From assembly GCF_029784135.1 (NCBI RefSeq), contig NC_073746.1, positions 150,509,556 through 150,573,555 of the forward strand: a stretch of 64,000 bases of DNA, given 5' to 3'. The stretch comes from Toxorhynchites rutilus septentrionalis (taxonomy: Eukaryota; Arthropoda; Insecta; Diptera; Culicidae). The stretch's first letter is position 1. Each line of letters starts with the position of its first letter. Positions 62,337 through 64,000 of this stretch are shown here, in pieces. A model generated the notes under the pieces. It saw only the letters and a program-made list of their open reading frames with translations, ran no database searches and was not told the origin of the DNA. A program made the translations under genes and the position numbers.

Positions 62337-63639
62337 AGTGTTTTTACGCAACTAGTAAATGCAAATCGATTTTTCTTCATGAAAATCCCATATAATCGAT
62401 ATGAGTTTGGGTTTGTTGAAAAGCCCCAAGTCTCTAGTTGCTAATACTACCATAAGGCTCTGAAATTATTTGAATTTTTATGTTTTTTAACGATTTTCTT
62501 CAAAGAGAAATTTTGATCATGGTTTGACCACCTCTAATCATAGTTTGTCCAAAAAATGATCATGGTTTGTCCGATTTTAGAAATCACCATTTTTGAATGA
62601 AAAAATTCGAATTTTCAAGTAGATGTTGCATTTATCATTGTTTAAGTGTATTGTCATCATATTGATCCATTCATAATTTAGACTTTCCTCAAAATATTGC
62701 CTTTTCTAGGGCATTTCTAAAGTGTTCACCTCAACACACTCAACATAGAAAAACTTTATTTCTGCTATGCGCGAAGGGCACAATAAACAAACTACAGCGC
62801 GCCAAGCGGTAGCCATAGAAATCATGCGGACAAAACAACATTACTGAATTGGACAGCTCATGATCAGAATTGAGGTCATCGAAATGCGTTAATTTAAGGG
62901 TTTAGCTATGTAAATCTGATACAAATGGTGTGCAAGCATGATGTTTACAATATTTGTAAGTGTTATAATCCAGAAAAGGTCTGAATACGTGCCAAATAAT
63001 CATCTGGTGATTGGTTAAAAGTTAGCTCAAATGAGAGGCGCATTGACACCGATAAAAGATGTATTTTATAAAACTTTAAAACATCAGAATCCGTAGAAAT
63101 ATTCTATAAAACTACTGTAAATCATGTAAAAAGACAATGTTATTCATAGTTTTGAAACATTCGAATACCAGATTTGACAAAGGTGTGCTGAATTAGAGCA
63201 TTCAACAAAGCGGACAAATCATGATCATATTTTCCACTGGACAAACCAAAATCATTTACCTTATTACAAGTTGTGGTGTTGAGAGAATGATATGTTCTGA
63301 GGGGTGAATAAATTTTCGAACCGACTCAAAACTTGAGCTGAAGCGAGTTGCGTACATTTTCAATGATTTATTGATAACAGCTGTCCTGATTCAAATTGCA
63401 TCATTTTTAATTGGCTGTATCTTTTTACCCATTTGGTATTTTCTATTGAAATTTTGGGTGCAATTAGTCCGATGTGTACTGTGTGCATTGCGTAGGTTTC
63501 ACAAGCGGATGTGCAATTGTTGCGAAAATGGAGTCGGGAGAACAGCAGCAGTTGGATTTTTCAACAGATGACGCCACTAAAAAATGAACAAGATTCATTT
63601 CGAGAAGGTCATCCCTCACTAGCTTATGTGTGAAGTTTC
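62337..63639. other. AT-rich sequence, no supported gene
   Basis: Repeated phrases 'atcatggtttg.cc' and 'ggacaaa.catgatcat' occur at 62,515-62,575 and 63,210-63,255. They face each other in part and may be the ends of an old repeat. No coding content is seen. Confidence 0.4.
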
Positions 63640-63702
63640 ATGCCATTTCGTTTATTGGTTCACAAACTACAGTTGTTTAAATGCCACTACCTGAGCATTC
63701 GT

Positions 63703-64000
63703 ATAGAAAATGGAAAAGAGGAATATCGTATTTTGATCAAACATAATTTTTTGATGGGAAAAACCTCTGAACAATCAATGCAGTGGTTGACGAAATCTTA
63801 TTCCACTTCTGCTTCTTTGCGAAAAACAATTTATCGGTGGTTTAGTGAATTTGAAATGGGCCTACAAACACCTCGCACCTCGCTCTGGAAGGCCAAACAG
63901 GCTACGAATCCAGAAATCGTAAAACAAGTGCATTGACTCGTTTTGAACGATCGTAAAGTAAAGTTACGCGAGTTAGCTGAGGCCATAGGCATTTCAAAAG
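63703..64000 (+). pseudogene. Mariner transposase N-terminus, cut by window end
   Basis: It reads ENGKEEYRILIKHNFLMGKT, KTIYRWFSEFEMG, TNPEIVKQVH, then a TGA at about 63,934, then LVLNDRKVKLRELAEAIGIS to the last base. This is the HTH region of a mariner-type transposase. The expected initiator is ATA at 63,703 and the frame has an internal stop, so this copy is inactive. The catalytic half would lie beyond the window. Confidence 0.8.

Overview
The window is nuclear DNA from an insect, most likely a culicine mosquito. It carries a spliced gene with short GT-AG introns next to two ~10-11 kb introns packed with mobile elements. It also holds three ITmD37E-type Tc1/mariner elements (a family described from mosquitoes), I-like, R1-like and other non-LTR retrotransposons, tRNA-derived SINEs and many MITEs. 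The organism is inferred from element types and gene structure, not from a database match.

The one host gene is the 3' two thirds of a laminin alpha chain on the + strand (13 exons, 19,890-48,875). It encodes laminin-EGF repeats, one L4 (domain IV) module, about 3.5 more LE repeats, a ~565-residue coiled coil and five LG domains. The 13 exons join in frame to about 2,219 residues plus a stop. The order L4, ~3.5 LE, coiled coil fits alpha-1/2 chains (wing blister, wb) better than alpha-3/5 (LanA). The N-terminal part must lie upstream; nothing in 1-19,889 reads as a laminin exon, so that stretch is probably an upstream intron.

Layout. 1-882: end of a dispersed repeat with ~145-bp tandem units and an AT tail. 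3.8-7.8 kb: two ITmD37E elements, one with an intact transposase, separated by a perfect 83-bp inverted repeat. 8.4-18.4 kb: decayed pogo-like and mariner pieces, a degraded I-like retrotransposon with a hAT MITE inside it, and a TA MITE. 19.9-23.9 kb: laminin exons 1-6. 23.9-35.2 kb: intron with an R1-like remnant and a nearly complete but broken I-like element. 35.2-38.4 kb: exons 7-11 (LG1 to LG5 start). 38.4-48.4 kb: intron with histone H4-derived fragments, a split reverse transcriptase and nested SINEs. 48.4-48.9 kb: last two exons, followed by the 3' UTR. 51-56 kb: an RNase H-bearing non-LTR element (- strand) interrupted by a third ITmD37E copy with an intact ORF but a clipped right end. 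56.5-64 kb: a D37E relic, an exact 35-bp tandem array, a gypsy-type integrase piece split by a D34D mariner, SINEs, and a mariner N-terminus running off the end.

The most unusual signal is a family of very short insertions. A ~33-bp stem-loop plus a simple-sequence tail occurs seven times. Five copies are only 55-59 bp long and are bounded by 6-12 bp target-site duplications. A sixth is 161 bp long with its own 10-bp duplication.
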